Source: Rosistilla carotiformis
GTDB taxonomy: Bacteria; Planctomycetota; Planctomycetia; Pirellulales; Pirellulaceae
Direction of reading: 5' to 3'
DNA: 64,000 nucleotides
Assembly (NCBI RefSeq): GCF_007753095.1
Contig: NZ_CP036348.1
Location: 5,743,411 to 5,807,410 of the forward strand
The position numbers and the translations under genes are program-made. The notes under the pieces were generated by a model. The model did no database searches. It saw only the letters and a list, made by a program, of their open reading frames with translations, and was not told the origin of the DNA. Positions within the stretch are counted from its first letter, which is position 1, and each line of letters opens with the position of its first letter. This document shows positions 21,382-38,116 of this stretch, piece after piece.

Positions 21382-22851
21382 ATGACCGTCCTAACCGAAT
21401 CGTCAGTGGCTGCGAAAGTGAAACACACCGAGTGTTTTATCGACGGGCAATGGGTGCCGGCCGAGAGTGGCAAGACCTTCGCGACAGTGAACCCCGCGAC
21501 CGAAGAAGTCATCGCCAAAGTGGCCGAAGGGGACGCAGCGGACATCGACAAAGCAGCGCTGGCGGCGCGACGCGCGTTCGAGAGCGGCGACTGGCCCAAG
21601 ATGGACGCGCGCGATCGTGGCAAGCTGATGATGCGATTGGCCGATCTGATCGAAGAGGAGATCGATTCGCTCGCGGCACTCGAATCGCTCGACAACGGCA
21701 AACCGATCTCCGAATCGCGACACGCCGACCTGCCACTGGTGATCGATTGCTTGCGCTACTATGCCGGATTTGCTGATAAAATCCACGGTCAAACGATTCC
21801 GATCCGGGGCAACTACCTGTGTTACACGCGCCGCGAACCGGTCGGCGTCGCGGGACAGATCATCCCCTGGAACTTTCCGATGTTGATGACCGCATGGAAA
21901 TGGGGCCCTGCGTTGGCCGCTGGCTGCACGATCGTGATGAAGCCCGCCGAACAAACGCCACTGACCTGCCTGCGGATGGCGCAACTGGCGGCCGAAGCAG
22001 GCTTCCCCAAAGGCGTGATCAATGTGGTCCCGGGATTTGGACCCACCGCAGGCTCTGCCGTCACCAAGAACCCCAACATCGACAAGGTCGCTTTTACTGG
22101 CGAGCATCGCACGGCGCAAATCATCATGCGTGAGGCGGCCGAATCGTTGAAGCGACTGACCTTCGAATTGGGCGGCAAGAGCCCCAACGTCGTCTTCGCC
22201 GATGCCGACATGGACGCCGCGGTACGGGGAGCCTATGTAGGGCTGTACCTGAACCAAGGCCAGTGCTGCTGCGCCGGCAGCCGGCTGTTCGTTGAAGAGC
22301 GGGCACACGACGAGTTCCTGGAGAAGCTGACCGCGCTGACCACCAATCGCCGCGTCGGCAACCCACTGGATCCGCAAACCGAACAGGGGCCGCAGGTCGA
22401 CCAAGCTCAATTCGACAAAATCATGGGCTTCATCGACAAGGGACAGGACGAGGGGGCGCGATGCATCTCCGGCGGCAAACGGGTCGGCAATAAAGGCTAT
22501 TTTATCGAACCGACGGTCTTCGACGGGGTGACCGACGACATGACGATCGCGCAACACGAGATCTTCGGCCCGGTGTTGAGCGTGTTGAAGTTTAAGGACT
22601 ACGAAGAGATGATCCAGCGCGCCAACAACACCTATTTTGGGCTTGCGGCCGCGGTCTGGACCAGCGATATCAAAAAGGCGCACGATTACGCGGCACGCGT
22701 CCGCGCGGGAACGATCTGGGTCAACTGCTACGACGTCTTCGACGCAGCAGCCCCCTTCGGAGGATTCAAGATGAGCGGTCACGGCCGCGAACTCGGGGAA
22801 GAGGGTTTGCGCGCTTACCTGGAAAACAAAACGGTGACGATCGCGCTTTAA
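21382..22851 (+). CDS. NAD(P)-dependent aldehyde dehydrogenase
   Basis: Encodes 489 residues of the ALDH superfamily. Catalytic residues are visible: Asn164 in IIPWNFPM, Glu262 in FELGGKSPN, and the nucleophilic Cys296 in [11 protein letters not shown]. It oxidises an aldehyde to a carboxylate in the cytoplasm; the sequence is closest in style to the ALDH1/2 group. One oddity is the nucleotide-binding loop, usually FTGSTxxG, which reads FTGEHRTAQ here. It sits directly upstream of rpoB on the same strand with a 423-bp gap, an unusual neighbour for that gene. Confidence 0.92.
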   Translation: MTVLTESSVAAKVKHTECFIDGQWVPAESGKTFATVNPATEEVIAKVAEGDAADIDKAALAARRAFESGDWPKMDARDRGKLMMRLADLIEEEIDSLAALESLDNGKPISESRHADLPLVIDCLRYYAGFADKIHGQTIPIRGNYLCYTRREPVGVAGQIIPWNFPMLMTAWKWGPALAAGCTIVMKPAEQTPLTCLRMAQLAAEAGFPKGVINVVPGFGPTAGSAVTKNPNIDKVAFTGEHRTAQIIMREAAESLKRLTFELGGKSPNVVFADADMDAAVRGAYVGLYLNQGQCCCAGSRLFVEERAHDEFLEKLTALTTNRRVGNPLDPQTEQGPQVDQAQFDKIMGFIDKGQDEGARCISGGKRVGNKGYFIEPTVFDGVTDDMTIAQHEIFGPVLSVLKFKDYEEMIQRANNTYFGLAAAVWTSDIKKAHDYAARVRAGTIWVNCYDVFDAAAPFGGFKMSGHGRELGEEGLRAYLENKTVTIAL

Positions 22852-23274
22852 AACCACAGAAACCGCTCGCTCGACGCGACTCCACCACACGCCCCCCGCA
22901 TGGCAAACGGAAGTCCCACAAACTCACGCACGGGACGCGTGGCGGCTTCTTTCCCAAACGGCCGATCGAGCGGGAAACGTTGAATTTTAGGGAAATTCCG
23001 GCAAAATCTGGTTCGGTGTAGCAATCGCTGCGCCAAATCTTCGGATGGGGTTACGCAGCAACTTCGATTTTGCTAAAACTTGACATTGTGGAATTCCCGT
23101 TTCGCTGCCGTTATCTCCCCCTAACACCCGCTGCGCCCTCTGCCGTGCATTTCCATGTGCCAGCGTTCCAGACTCGCGCCTCCTCCGCCGCGAAGGCGTT
23201 GCGCGCCGAGATAGCGACCCCAGTGCAATCCGTTCAATCCCTTTCGATATTTGCTTGAAGGAGCGATCTCGCGT
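22852..23274. promoter_or_regulatory. Leader region upstream of rpoB
   Basis: 423 bp without a gene between aldehyde dehydrogenase and rpoB. A TTGACA hexamer at 23080-23085 could be a -35 box, but no good -10 lies 16-18 bp after it. A strong Shine-Dalgarno site (GAAGGAG, 23257-23263) precedes the rpoB ATG at 23275 and decides that start. No rplJ/rplL coding sequence or L10-leader-like structure was recognised. Confidence 0.4.
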
Positions 23275-26997
<3,723 letters not shown>

Positions 26998-27055
26998 TCA
27001 CTTGTTCGGAACGCGACGTGGGGAATCCCCCCGTCGCCGGTCTACCTGCAAATTT

Positions 27056-27083
27056 ATCGCTGCGGCTGGGAAGCCACAGCGAT
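27056..27083 (+). other. Hairpin in the rpoB-rpoC intergenic region
   Basis: A 12-bp stem with one C-A mismatch (ATCGCTGCGGCT against AGCCACAGCGAT) closes a GGGA tetraloop between rpoB and rpoC. No T-run follows, so it is unlikely to be a strong intrinsic terminator. It could be an mRNA processing or stability element, or a chance palindrome. Confidence 0.4.
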
Positions 27084-27177
27084 TCCAAATCACACCTCAG
27101 CCAATCACCAGCTCGTCAGTCGCGTCGGCCGCCATGTCGACGCCGCTGCGAGCGTGCTACCACTAGGAGCATCGTCC

Positions 27178-31518
<4,341 letters not shown>

Positions 31519-31531
31519 TTCGCAAACTCGT

Positions 31532-31561
31532 GGTTGGCCCGCTGTGCGCAGCGGGCCAACC
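31532..31561 (+). terminator. Strong hairpin after rpoC
   Basis: GGTTGGCCCGCTG pairs perfectly with CAGCGGGCCAACC (13 bp) around the loop TGCG, 14 bp after the rpoC stop. There is no following T-run, so it may be a non-canonical terminator, an mRNA 3'-end stabiliser, or a copy of a dispersed palindrome. Confidence 0.55.
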
Positions 31562-31691
31562 GTTGACGAGATGAATGTCGAAATGCCGGAAGGCCTCGAC
31601 ATAAAGGTCGTGGCGGTTGCCGGTTGGATTCTTTCCTGCTCTAAAAAACCGGACGCGACCGTGCACGGGTCGCGTCGAATGACACAAACCC

Positions 31692-33494
31692 ATGACGACC
31701 ACGACCCTTCCCGCACAATCGATTCTGAACATCGCGGCCTACAAATTTGTCGCGTTGACCGATTTGCCTGAGCTCCGCAAGACGCTGCTTGCCCAGCTGA
31801 AGTCGCTAGGACTTAAAGGAACGATCCTTTTGAGTCCCGAAGGGATCAATCTTTTCCTGGCTGGTGAAGTCTCCGCAGTCCGTGCGATGATTGATCGACT
31901 GCGCGCGTTTTCAGAATTCAGCGATCTGGAATTCAAAGAGAGTCTCAGCGATCAGCAACCGTTCAACCGAGCGCTCGTTCGGCTCAAACGCGAAATCATC
32001 GCGTTTGGTGTCGACGGGATCGCACCGGCGCACCGGACGAGTCCCAAACTTCCAGCCCAGCAACTTCGGGAATGGTTGGATCAGGGGCGTGAAGTCACCC
32101 TTCTGGATGTTCGCAACGACTACGAAGTCGCCTTGGGAACCTTTGAAAACGCCACAGCGATCGGAGTGGATCACTTTCGCGACTTCCCCGCCGCGGTCGC
32201 CAAACTGCCGGAAGAAACCAAAGATCGGCCGCTGGTGATGTTCTGCACCGGAGGAATTCGCTGCGAAAAAGCGGGTCCGCTGATGCAACGCGAGGGCTTC
32301 AAAGAAGTTTACCAATTGGACGGCGGGATCCTCAAATACTTCGAAGAGGTTGGCGGCGCCCACTACCAAGGCGACTGTTTCGTCTTCGATCAACGCGTCG
32401 CCGTCGACCCTAACTTGGAAGAGACCGACACCGAACTCTGTTACGCCTGCCAAGCCACGTTGACTCTCGAAGAACAGCAATCGCCACATTACGTCCCTAG
32501 TGTCTCGTGTCCGCATTGTTACAAGCCCGAAGATCAACAAGCGGTCGACCAGCGTCAGAAACGCAATCTTGCGATCGCCGCGGCAACCGATCCCCTGCCG
32601 GGCAGCACGCCGCAAGACAATATCCGTCCGGTCTGCGTTTCCGAAAAGTGTGATGGCCTGCCGCTGATCGATCTGTTGGATCGAGCCCATCCGCATGTGG
32701 GACGCGATGTCTGGCAAGCGCGTTGCGACGCGGGCCTGTTGCGTCTGGAAGATCAACCGGTCGAATCCCAACAGATCGTCGCTGCCGGGCAACGCTACCA
32801 ACACGTGATCCCAGCGGAGATTGAACCCGACGTCAATCCAGCGATCGAGATCTTGTACGAAGACGCAGCGATCGTCGTCGCCAACAAACCCGCGCCGCTG
32901 CCGATGCACCCTTCGGGGCGATTCAATCGCAACACGCTGACATCGATCCTGAAGACGGTTTACCATCCCGAGCAATTGCGCATCGCCCATCGTTTGGACG
33001 CCAACACCAGCGGAGTTGTCGTCCTCTCGCGATCCAAAGCGGCCGCCCGGCGGATTCAACCTCAATTCGAATCGGGAGCCGTCAAGAAGACCTACCTGGC
33101 ACGCGTTCATGGCCATCCCACCGAAGATTCTTTCGAGTGCGAAGCGGCGATCTCCGCGGTCCCGACGCAAGCTGGCCTGCGGACGATCGATGAAGCCGGC
33201 CAAGCCTCGTCAACGCGTTTCGAAGTGCTGAAACGATTGGACGACGGCACTGCGTTGCTGCAGGTCACTCCACTGACCGGTCGCACCAATCAGATCCGTG
33301 TCCATCTGTGGCACCTCGGATTCCCGATCGTCGGCGATCCATCGTACCTGCGCGACGGTGCCCTCGGCGAATCGCAAACCCTCGATGTCGATGCCCGCGC
33401 GATGTGCTTGCACGCGTGGAAGTTGCAGTTCTCGCCCGCCGGGAACGACGAAACCGTCGAAATGACAGCGGCACAACCGGCGTGGGCGAACTAG
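31692..33494 (+). CDS. TrhO (rhodanese, tRNA U34 hydroxylase) fused to RluA-type pseudouridine synthase
   Basis: Encodes one uninterrupted 600-residue frame. Residues 1-300 match TrhO/YceA: an N-terminal YKFVALTDLPELRK domain, a rhodanese domain with active Cys185 in FCTGGIRCEKAG, and a zinc-type Cys set at 250, 253, 273 and 276. TrhO makes 5-hydroxyuridine at tRNA position 34. Residues about 318-372 look like an S4 RNA-binding domain (LIDLLDRAHPHVGRD), and 385-590 are an RluA catalytic domain with catalytic Asp436 in AHRLDANTSG and a later GRTNQIRVHLWH motif. Two tRNA/rRNA-modifying activities are thus joined. The pseudouridine target is unknown. Confidence 0.9.
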   Translation: MTTTTLPAQSILNIAAYKFVALTDLPELRKTLLAQLKSLGLKGTILLSPEGINLFLAGEVSAVRAMIDRLRAFSEFSDLEFKESLSDQQPFNRALVRLKREIIAFGVDGIAPAHRTSPKLPAQQLREWLDQGREVTLLDVRNDYEVALGTFENATAIGVDHFRDFPAAVAKLPEETKDRPLVMFCTGGIRCEKAGPLMQREGFKEVYQLDGGILKYFEEVGGAHYQGDCFVFDQRVAVDPNLEETDTELCYACQATLTLEEQQSPHYVPSVSCPHCYKPEDQQAVDQRQKRNLAIAAATDPLPGSTPQDNIRPVCVSEKCDGLPLIDLLDRAHPHVGRDVWQARCDAGLLRLEDQPVESQQIVAAGQRYQHVIPAEIEPDVNPAIEILYEDAAIVVANKPAPLPMHPSGRFNRNTLTSILKTVYHPEQLRIAHRLDANTSGVVVLSRSKAAARRIQPQFESGAVKKTYLARVHGHPTEDSFECEAAISAVPTQAGLRTIDEAGQASSTRFEVLKRLDDGTALLQVTPLTGRTNQIRVHLWHLGFPIVGDPSYLRDGALGESQTLDVDARAMCLHAWKLQFSPAGNDETVEMTAAQPAWAN

Positions 33495-33514
33495 TTCCGA
33501 GCTGCGTCAGTCTT

Positions 33515-33911
33515 CAAGGCCGGAGGCCGACACAACTTTGTGCCGGCCTCCGGCCTTGTGTTTTCATGATGGCCTTAGTTCCGGTGGCTCACACCACCGG
33601 CAGAGTATGTGCCGGCCTACGGCCTAAATAGGTCCCAACTTTATTAGTTGCTCTCAGCCCAAAACGCGCCAGAAGAAACGCCAGTGATGCATGCCACCAG
33701 TACTCAGCCCGAACAACCTCCCAAGGCCGGAGGCCGACAAATCTAATGCCGGTGGTGTAAACCACCGGTACGGCACAGCTACATGTATTTCAAGGCCGGA
33801 GGCCGACATACCTAATGCCGGTGGTGTAAGCCACCGGAACACAGGCCGAACAACCTCCTTCTCAGCCCGGAGGGCGGCACACGAACTGCCGGTGATATAA
33901 GCCACCGGTGC
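33515..33911. repeat. Array of mixed palindromes with about 70-bp period
   Basis: This 436-bp gap between convergent genes is filled with palindromes. A long hairpin spans 33515-33558 (15-bp stem CAAGGCCGGAGGCCG/CGGCCTCCGGCCTTG, extended by CACA/TGTG). A second type, CCGGTGGT-GTAA-ACCACCGG, follows. The combination (CAAGGCCGGAGGCCGACA, then TGCCGGTGGTGTAA) recurs from 33722 and 33791, with a degenerate copy from 33863, so units are 69-72 bp apart. A variant CCGGTGGCTCACACCACCGG lies at 33581-33600. It resembles REP/BIME clusters rather than CRISPR, because the repeats are themselves complex palindromes with no unique equal spacers. Confidence 0.8.
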
Positions 33912-33930
33912 GGCGCTCAAAGGCGACGGA

Positions 33931-34188
33931 CTAAGCCGGCTTATTCCGCTCGGCTCGCAACGCTTCGATCGCCGCTTCAACCTGTTCCAATTGCTCGTGA
34001 ACCGACAGCGACAGATCGACAAACAAAATCCGCTTGCCCCCCATTTCGCACCATCCGGTTGCCGATCCGCCCAGCCATTCGCTGCGGACAATGAACCCCA
34101 AACGCTTGGCGATCGCGAGTGCTTTCTCCAGCCGATCCAAGGCAAACTGCGTCGTCGGTTGGGGCGACTGGTTCGCTGCGTGTGTCAT
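33931..34188 (-). CDS. Small conserved-looking hypothetical protein
   Basis: Encodes 85 residues from the ATG at 34188, preceded by GAGGGA, which selects this start over the longer frame to 34329. The sequence (LEKALAIAKRLGFIVRSEW, then GGKRILFVDLSLSVHEQLEQ) is compact, has no signal or TM segment, and ends in a helix (VEAAIEALRAERNKPA). It resembles small planctomycetal proteins of unknown function, but no family is named with confidence. Divergent from the histidine kinase gene, so they may share a 164-bp promoter region. Confidence 0.7.
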   Translation of the reverse strand: MTHAANQSPQPTTQFALDRLEKALAIAKRLGFIVRSEWLGGSATGWCEMGGKRILFVDLSLSVHEQLEQVEAAIEALRAERNKPA

Positions 34189-34352
34189 CCGTTCCCTCGT
34201 TAAGCTTTCCCGTCCATGGAAGATGTAGGGATTGTAGACGTCGGTCGTACAGTTTTCCAAGAGAGTTTGACGATAAAACCAAACATGCCGTCGCCCGCAC
34301 TCGCAGACATTCCGATCGTGCCTGCCCAATCTTGACCCACAAGGACGTTGAA

Positions 34353-35132
34353 GTGACTTTGACCAACACCGACCAACGACTCTCCGATCAAGAACGCATT
34401 GCTTATCTAACGCACCAATTGCAACAGGCCCAAGCCCTCGCCTCGCTGGGGGAACTGACCGGCACCGCCACGCACGAATTCAACAACGTGCTGATGACGA
34501 TCTTAAATTACGCCAAACTGGGCATCCGTCACAAAGACGAACCCACGCGGGACAAAGCGTTGACGAAGATCCTGGCCGCTGCCGAACGCGCGGCAAAAAT
34601 CACACGGACGATTCTGGCGACCGCTCGCAATCGCAGCGACGATTTCGAACCGACCGATCTGGCCAGCATCATCGACGATTCGTTGATGTTGCTCGAACGT
34701 GAACTGCGCCAATACCGCGTGACGGTCGAAACCGATCTGCAGGAGGTGCCGGCTGCCCGAGCCAATGGCAACCAAATTCAACGCGTGCTGCTGAATCTGG
34801 TCATCAATGCCCGCCAAGCGATGCCCGATGGGGGAACGATCAGTATCGGCTTGCGGTCGAATCCGGAAGCCAATGAGGTTTTGCTGACGGTTCGCGACAG
34901 TGGATGCGGAATCCCGCAGGAACAGCTCCCCAGTATCTTCGAGCCCTTCTTCTCGACGAAGTCGGGCCCCGATGCGTCGGGCAAGGGAGGAACCGGGCTG
35001 GGGCTGTCCGCTTGCCGCGATATCATTCAAGAACATGGGGGGCGAATTCGAGTCGAAAGTACCGTCGGCCGCGGAACCGCATTCATCATTCGATTGCCTG
35101 TCGCCAGTAAAACCGAAACGGCTGCCGCCTGA
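34353..35132 (+). CDS. Soluble sensor histidine kinase core (no sensor domain)
   Basis: Encodes 259 residues from a GTG at 34353 preceded by AAGGA with 7-nt spacing; upstream residues in the open frame are low-quality and excluded. A short coiled N-terminus leads to the H box with His41 in GTATHEFNNVLMTILNYAKL. The N box (LLNLVINARQAMPDGG), G1 (VRDSGCGIP), F box (FEPFFSTK) and G2 (GGTGLGLS) follow. The HEFNN H box places it with the NtrB/HWE-like PAS-kinase group. No TM, PAS or receiver domain is present and no response regulator is adjacent, so its input and partner are unknown. Confidence 0.85.
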   Translation: MTLTNTDQRLSDQERIAYLTHQLQQAQALASLGELTGTATHEFNNVLMTILNYAKLGIRHKDEPTRDKALTKILAAAERAAKITRTILATARNRSDDFEPTDLASIIDDSLMLLERELRQYRVTVETDLQEVPAARANGNQIQRVLLNLVINARQAMPDGGTISIGLRSNPEANEVLLTVRDSGCGIPQEQLPSIFEPFFSTKSGPDASGKGGTGLGLSACRDIIQEHGGRIRVESTVGRGTAFIIRLPVASKTETAAA

Positions 35133-35151
35133 TTCCACGCGTCATCCCAAC

Positions 35152-35937
35152 TCACGCCGCGCGTGCCGCGGCCGTATGCGATGGCAACGTCTGATCCAGT
35201 TCGTCGACAATCGGCCCTTGCAGTATCGATTCGATCTGCTGCAAACAGATCGCCGCGCGATAGCCATCGATCACGCGGTGATCGCAGATCAACGTCACCA
35301 AACAGCGGCCGTCGTCGTCGATCGGGCCATAGCTGAGGCTGCTGGTCAGCATCGTCGGATGGAAGCGGTTGTAGGCGCCCAGCCCGGCAACCGACGACAT
35401 CGAAAACGTGCCAACCGACTTAGCGCGCGATCGGCCGCTCAGATTTAAAGCCAGCCCCCACATCAAGCGACGAATCGGCATCGGCAACCGCGACATCCGC
35501 AGCTGCGACTTGAAGGCGACGTCGATCGGTTGGCTCTTGAAGTCGTCCAGCCGCGACTGCAGATCGGCCAGCGACAACTCTTCCACGCGGCGAATCCGCG
35601 CCCAGCACAATCGGTCCTCATCGCCATCGAAGCGGTGCATCGCGATCGAAGCGACCGAATGGTTGTGTTCGTACAGATGCGGCCAAGGGAGCCGGTAATA
35701 GGTCTGCCGCAACTGGGGTTGTTGCGCGGCCGTCAGCGCAAAGGCCTTGGTAAAGATTGCTGCCCAGGAGATCCGTTGCGAGGACGCACCGCGCGCTTCG
35801 GCAACCGCCGTCAGATCGATCGTCCGTTCAGCGGGAAACAGCGGCATCCGCCGTGAGAGTGCACAGACGTCTAAAACCAAACGCCGGTTTTTGCTGAGCT
35901 TACGCCAATGTCCCTTCTTCATCTTCGCCACCGACAT
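35152..35937 (-). CDS. Catalytic-domain-only 2-oxoacid dehydrogenase E2-like acyltransferase
   Basis: Encodes 261 residues from the ATG at 35937 (MSVAKMKKGHWRKLSKNRR). The region resembles the E2/chloramphenicol acetyltransferase fold: GTFSMSSVAGLGAYNRFHP corresponds to the E2 TFTISNLG block, and TLICDHRVIDGYRAAICLQQ is the DHRxxDG active-site motif. There is no lipoyl or E3-binding domain. Such stand-alone proteins probably transfer acyl groups to or from CoA or an acyl carrier rather than act in PDH. It converges with the kinase gene 20 bp away. The biological acceptor is unknown. Confidence 0.75.
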   Translation of the reverse strand: MSVAKMKKGHWRKLSKNRRLVLDVCALSRRMPLFPAERTIDLTAVAEARGASSQRISWAAIFTKAFALTAAQQPQLRQTYYRLPWPHLYEHNHSVASIAMHRFDGDEDRLCWARIRRVEELSLADLQSRLDDFKSQPIDVAFKSQLRMSRLPMPIRRLMWGLALNLSGRSRAKSVGTFSMSSVAGLGAYNRFHPTMLTSSLSYGPIDDDGRCLVTLICDHRVIDGYRAAICLQQIESILQGPIVDELDQTLPSHTAAARAA

Positions 35938-36086
35938 CCTTGTCCCATGGATCGACTGAAATTCCCCAATTGTGGATTCTGTCAAAACCAAACGTTCAGG
36001 GCAAACCCGATCTGACCGGCAAGGTTCCGCGCGGCCGCTGTTTTGCTAGCGATCTGAGCGCTGAAGCTCAGGGCCGCTGCAAGCGT

Positions 36087-36413
36087 TCAGACGCCGCGAT
36101 CGGAATCGATCGACATCGCTCGCTCGACTTCGACGGGGAATTTGAGCGGCGTTTTCGTCTCCTGCTCGTTCAGCGATTCCCACAACTGACGCAGATTCGC
36201 GTCGATCGGGGCTTGATCGATCGTCGGTTCATAGCTGCCTGGAGGCGGCAGCGGGCGACGCGCCACTGGCGTCCGCTCCTCGGCGATCGCAGGCCAGCCC
36301 GGACGCAACCCCACCGTTTGATCGATGGCAACGGAAATCAGAAGCGTGGCGGTCGCAAGCAGGATCGACGCCAGCGCGAGCGAGAGGATGCTGCGGGTGA
36401 GATCGCGGTTCAT
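36087..36413 (-). CDS. Small single-pass membrane protein, unknown function
   Basis: Encodes 108 residues from the ATG at 36413; another in-frame ATG lies at 36431. A single hydrophobic stretch ([20 protein letters not shown]) follows MNRDLTR, then a Pro-rich stretch ([12 protein letters not shown]) and a charged C-terminus. This suggests an N-in single-pass or signal-anchored periplasmic protein. No homologous family is recognised. A plus-strand frame overlaps it, but its composition is that of a shadow. Confidence is moderate because no Shine-Dalgarno site is seen. Confidence 0.5.
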   Translation of the reverse strand: MNRDLTRSILSLALASILLATATLLISVAIDQTVGLRPGWPAIAEERTPVARRPLPPPGSYEPTIDQAPIDANLRQLWESLNEQETKTPLKFPVEVERAMSIDSDRGV

Positions 36414-36723
36414 GGATGGTTTTATCGCCATGGGCGGATTGTGCGTGAGTGGTTCGTGCCCGGTCAGCCAACAAAAACGGCGTTCGCTCTCCCTCAGCAT
36501 ACCTCATCATTGCCCCGAACGCCCGGGCCCTGCGATGTCGCCAAGCTGCAAATCGTTGATTGCCGCACCCACTTTCCCATCGCGACACAAATCGCGTCCC
36601 GATTGCCCCTCGCAAACCGGGTTTCCAGGTGGTGGAATCGCGGCAGCGACCTATAATACGGGCCCCAAATTTGATACAGATGGTTCCAATAGAACCTTAC
36701 CCATTGCACGGAGTACCCTCTTG
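36414..36723 (+). promoter_or_regulatory. trxB upstream region with a TATAAT box
   Basis: A perfect TATAAT lies at 36652-36657, about 67 bp before the trxB start, in the context GACCTATAATACGGG. The expected -35 position (36629-36634) reads GTGGTG, a poor match, so it may be an activator-dependent or weak-35 promoter. The rest of the 310 bp shows no gene or repeat; it also holds the upstream region of the divergent small membrane gene. Confidence 0.5.
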
Positions 36724-37788
36724 GTGTCGGACACGATTGAAAAAACCGTAATTATCGGCAGCGGCCCCGCAGGATGGTCGGCAGCAATTTACGCCGCCCG
36801 CGCCAATTTGAATCCGGTCGTTTACGAAGGGACCGTCCGTCCGGAAATGATTCCGCTGGGCCAATTGGCTTTTACCACCGAAGTCGAAAATTTTGCAGGC
36901 TTCCCGGCCGGCAACATCCGCGCCTTCGTCGAATCAGCGGTCGATAAGTCCCGGCACTGGAACCTGCCCCCCGCTCCCGCCGGCCACGAAAAAGATGGCC
37001 AACCGCACTACGCGGTCCAAGGCGTCGAGCTGATGGAGCTGATGAAGCAGCAGGCGCTCAACTTCGGCACCCGCGTCGTCAGCGACGATATCGCCAGCGT
37101 CGATTTCTCCGGCGACGTCCACACCCTGACCGCTGGCAATGGCGACACCGTCAAAGCCCACACGGTGATCATCGCGACCGGAGCCCGAGCCAACTACATC
37201 GGCCTCGAATCCGAAGACGCTTACAAGAACAAGGGAGTCAGCGCGTGTGCGGTCTGCGACGGCGCGCTGCCGCTGTACCGCAGCAAACCACTGGCCGTTG
37301 TCGGCGGTGGCGATTCGGCGGTCGAAGAGGCGACCTATCTGGCCAATCTGAAAGGTGCCGACACGATCTACTTGATCGTCCGCCGCGATGAGATGCGCGC
37401 GTCGAAGGTGATGCAAGAGCGAGCGTTGAATCATCCTAACATCGAGATGTGCTGGAACACCGTCGTCGACGAAGTCCTCGGCGACGGCAAACTCGTCAAC
37501 GCCCTGCGTCTGCGTAGCACCGTCGACGATTCGACGCGCGAGCTGAAGGTGGGCGGGATGTTTGTCGCGATTGGGCACACGCCCAACACCGCCTTCCTCG
37601 GCGGCGCGGTGACGATGAACAAAAAGGGCTACATCCAGTGGACCAAGCCGTTCCGTACCAACACCAACGTCGAAGGTGTCTTTGCCGCCGGCGACGTCGC
37701 CGACGACTACTACCGCCAAGCGATCACGTCGGCCGGCACCGGCTGCATGGCCGCCCTGGACGCCGAGCGTTACCTGGCCGAAAAGTAA
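36724..37788 (+). CDS. trxB: Thioredoxin reductase (NADPH)
   Basis: Encodes 354 residues from the GTG at 36724 ([20 protein letters not shown]), the best start because the FAD-binding GSGPAG motif follows at once; a TTG lies one codon earlier. The redox-active pair is Cys175/Cys178 in [10 protein letters not shown], and [13 protein letters not shown] is the NADPH-binding segment. It reduces thioredoxin in the cytoplasm. It is about 30 residues longer than E. coli TrxB (321), mainly through an extra segment near residues 72-98. A TATAAT promoter lies upstream and an intrinsic terminator follows. Confidence 0.93.
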   Translation: MSDTIEKTVIIGSGPAGWSAAIYAARANLNPVVYEGTVRPEMIPLGQLAFTTEVENFAGFPAGNIRAFVESAVDKSRHWNLPPAPAGHEKDGQPHYAVQGVELMELMKQQALNFGTRVVSDDIASVDFSGDVHTLTAGNGDTVKAHTVIIATGARANYIGLESEDAYKNKGVSACAVCDGALPLYRSKPLAVVGGGDSAVEEATYLANLKGADTIYLIVRRDEMRASKVMQERALNHPNIEMCWNTVVDEVLGDGKLVNALRLRSTVDDSTRELKVGGMFVAIGHTPNTAFLGGAVTMNKKGYIQWTKPFRTNTNVEGVFAAGDVADDYYRQAITSAGTGCMAALDAERYLAEK

Positions 37789-37820
37789 CCGACGCCTCTT
37801 GGCTAATTAGGAACAACTCC

Positions 37821-37851
37821 AAACCGGTCCGCGCAAGCGACCGGTTTTTTT
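37821..37851 (+). terminator. Intrinsic terminator after trxB
   Basis: AAACCGGTC pairs with GACCGGTTT around a short CG-rich loop, and the stem ends in a run of seven or so T residues (TTTTTTTA). This is a classical rho-independent terminator 32 bp beyond the trxB stop. Confidence 0.9.
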
Positions 37852-37888
37852 ATGCGCCCCCCAACCACTACTCACCCCGCATCCCATT

Positions 37889-37984
37889 CAGCCGCCACGC
37901 GTTAGCGTCCGGTTCTCTCCAACCCCGCGCACGCCGCGCGCCCCGATCAGCCGCCACGCGGCCCGATGGGCTCGCGGTTAAACC
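37889..37984. repeat. Diverged copy of the GCGCGG...GGTTAAAC repeat
   Basis: The segment has CAGCCGCCACGCG twice (37889 and 37948 areas) and ends CGCGGCCCGATGGGCTCGCGGTTAAACC. This closely resembles the GCGCGGCCCGTTGGGCACGCGGTTAAACG ends of the duplicated units at 41341-41850, so it is a partial, diverged member of the same dispersed family. No gene overlaps it. Confidence 0.5.
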
Positions 37985-38060
37985 AAAACACAATGCGATC
38001 TGTTCAACACCAACGCAACCGCGTCACCATTCTGCCCTCCGCCCCAACGAAAAAACATCC

Positions 38061-38089
38061 GTGCCATCGCCGCTGCCACGCCATATAAT
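38061..38089 (+). promoter_or_regulatory. Putative sigma-70 promoter for the 38-residue membrane ORF
   Basis: TATAAT at 38084-38089 lies 17 bp after GTGCCA (38061-38066), which is a fair -35 match. The ATG at 38117 follows 27 bp later with a GGGAGGG ribosome-binding site between them. The geometry supports expression of the small ORF. Confidence 0.5.
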
Positions 38090-38116
38090 GGGTCGAGAGA
38101 GGGAGGGACCAACGCG

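Noticed and set aside
33722-33838. Possible CRISPR array
   Set aside because: The repeated units are themselves palindrome pairs of variable composition, there is no set of unique equal spacers, and no cas gene is present.
35940-36656. 238-codon plus-strand frame over the small membrane gene
   Set aside because: Composition is arginine-rich shadow sequence with no domain, and it opposes a gene with a clear TM segment.
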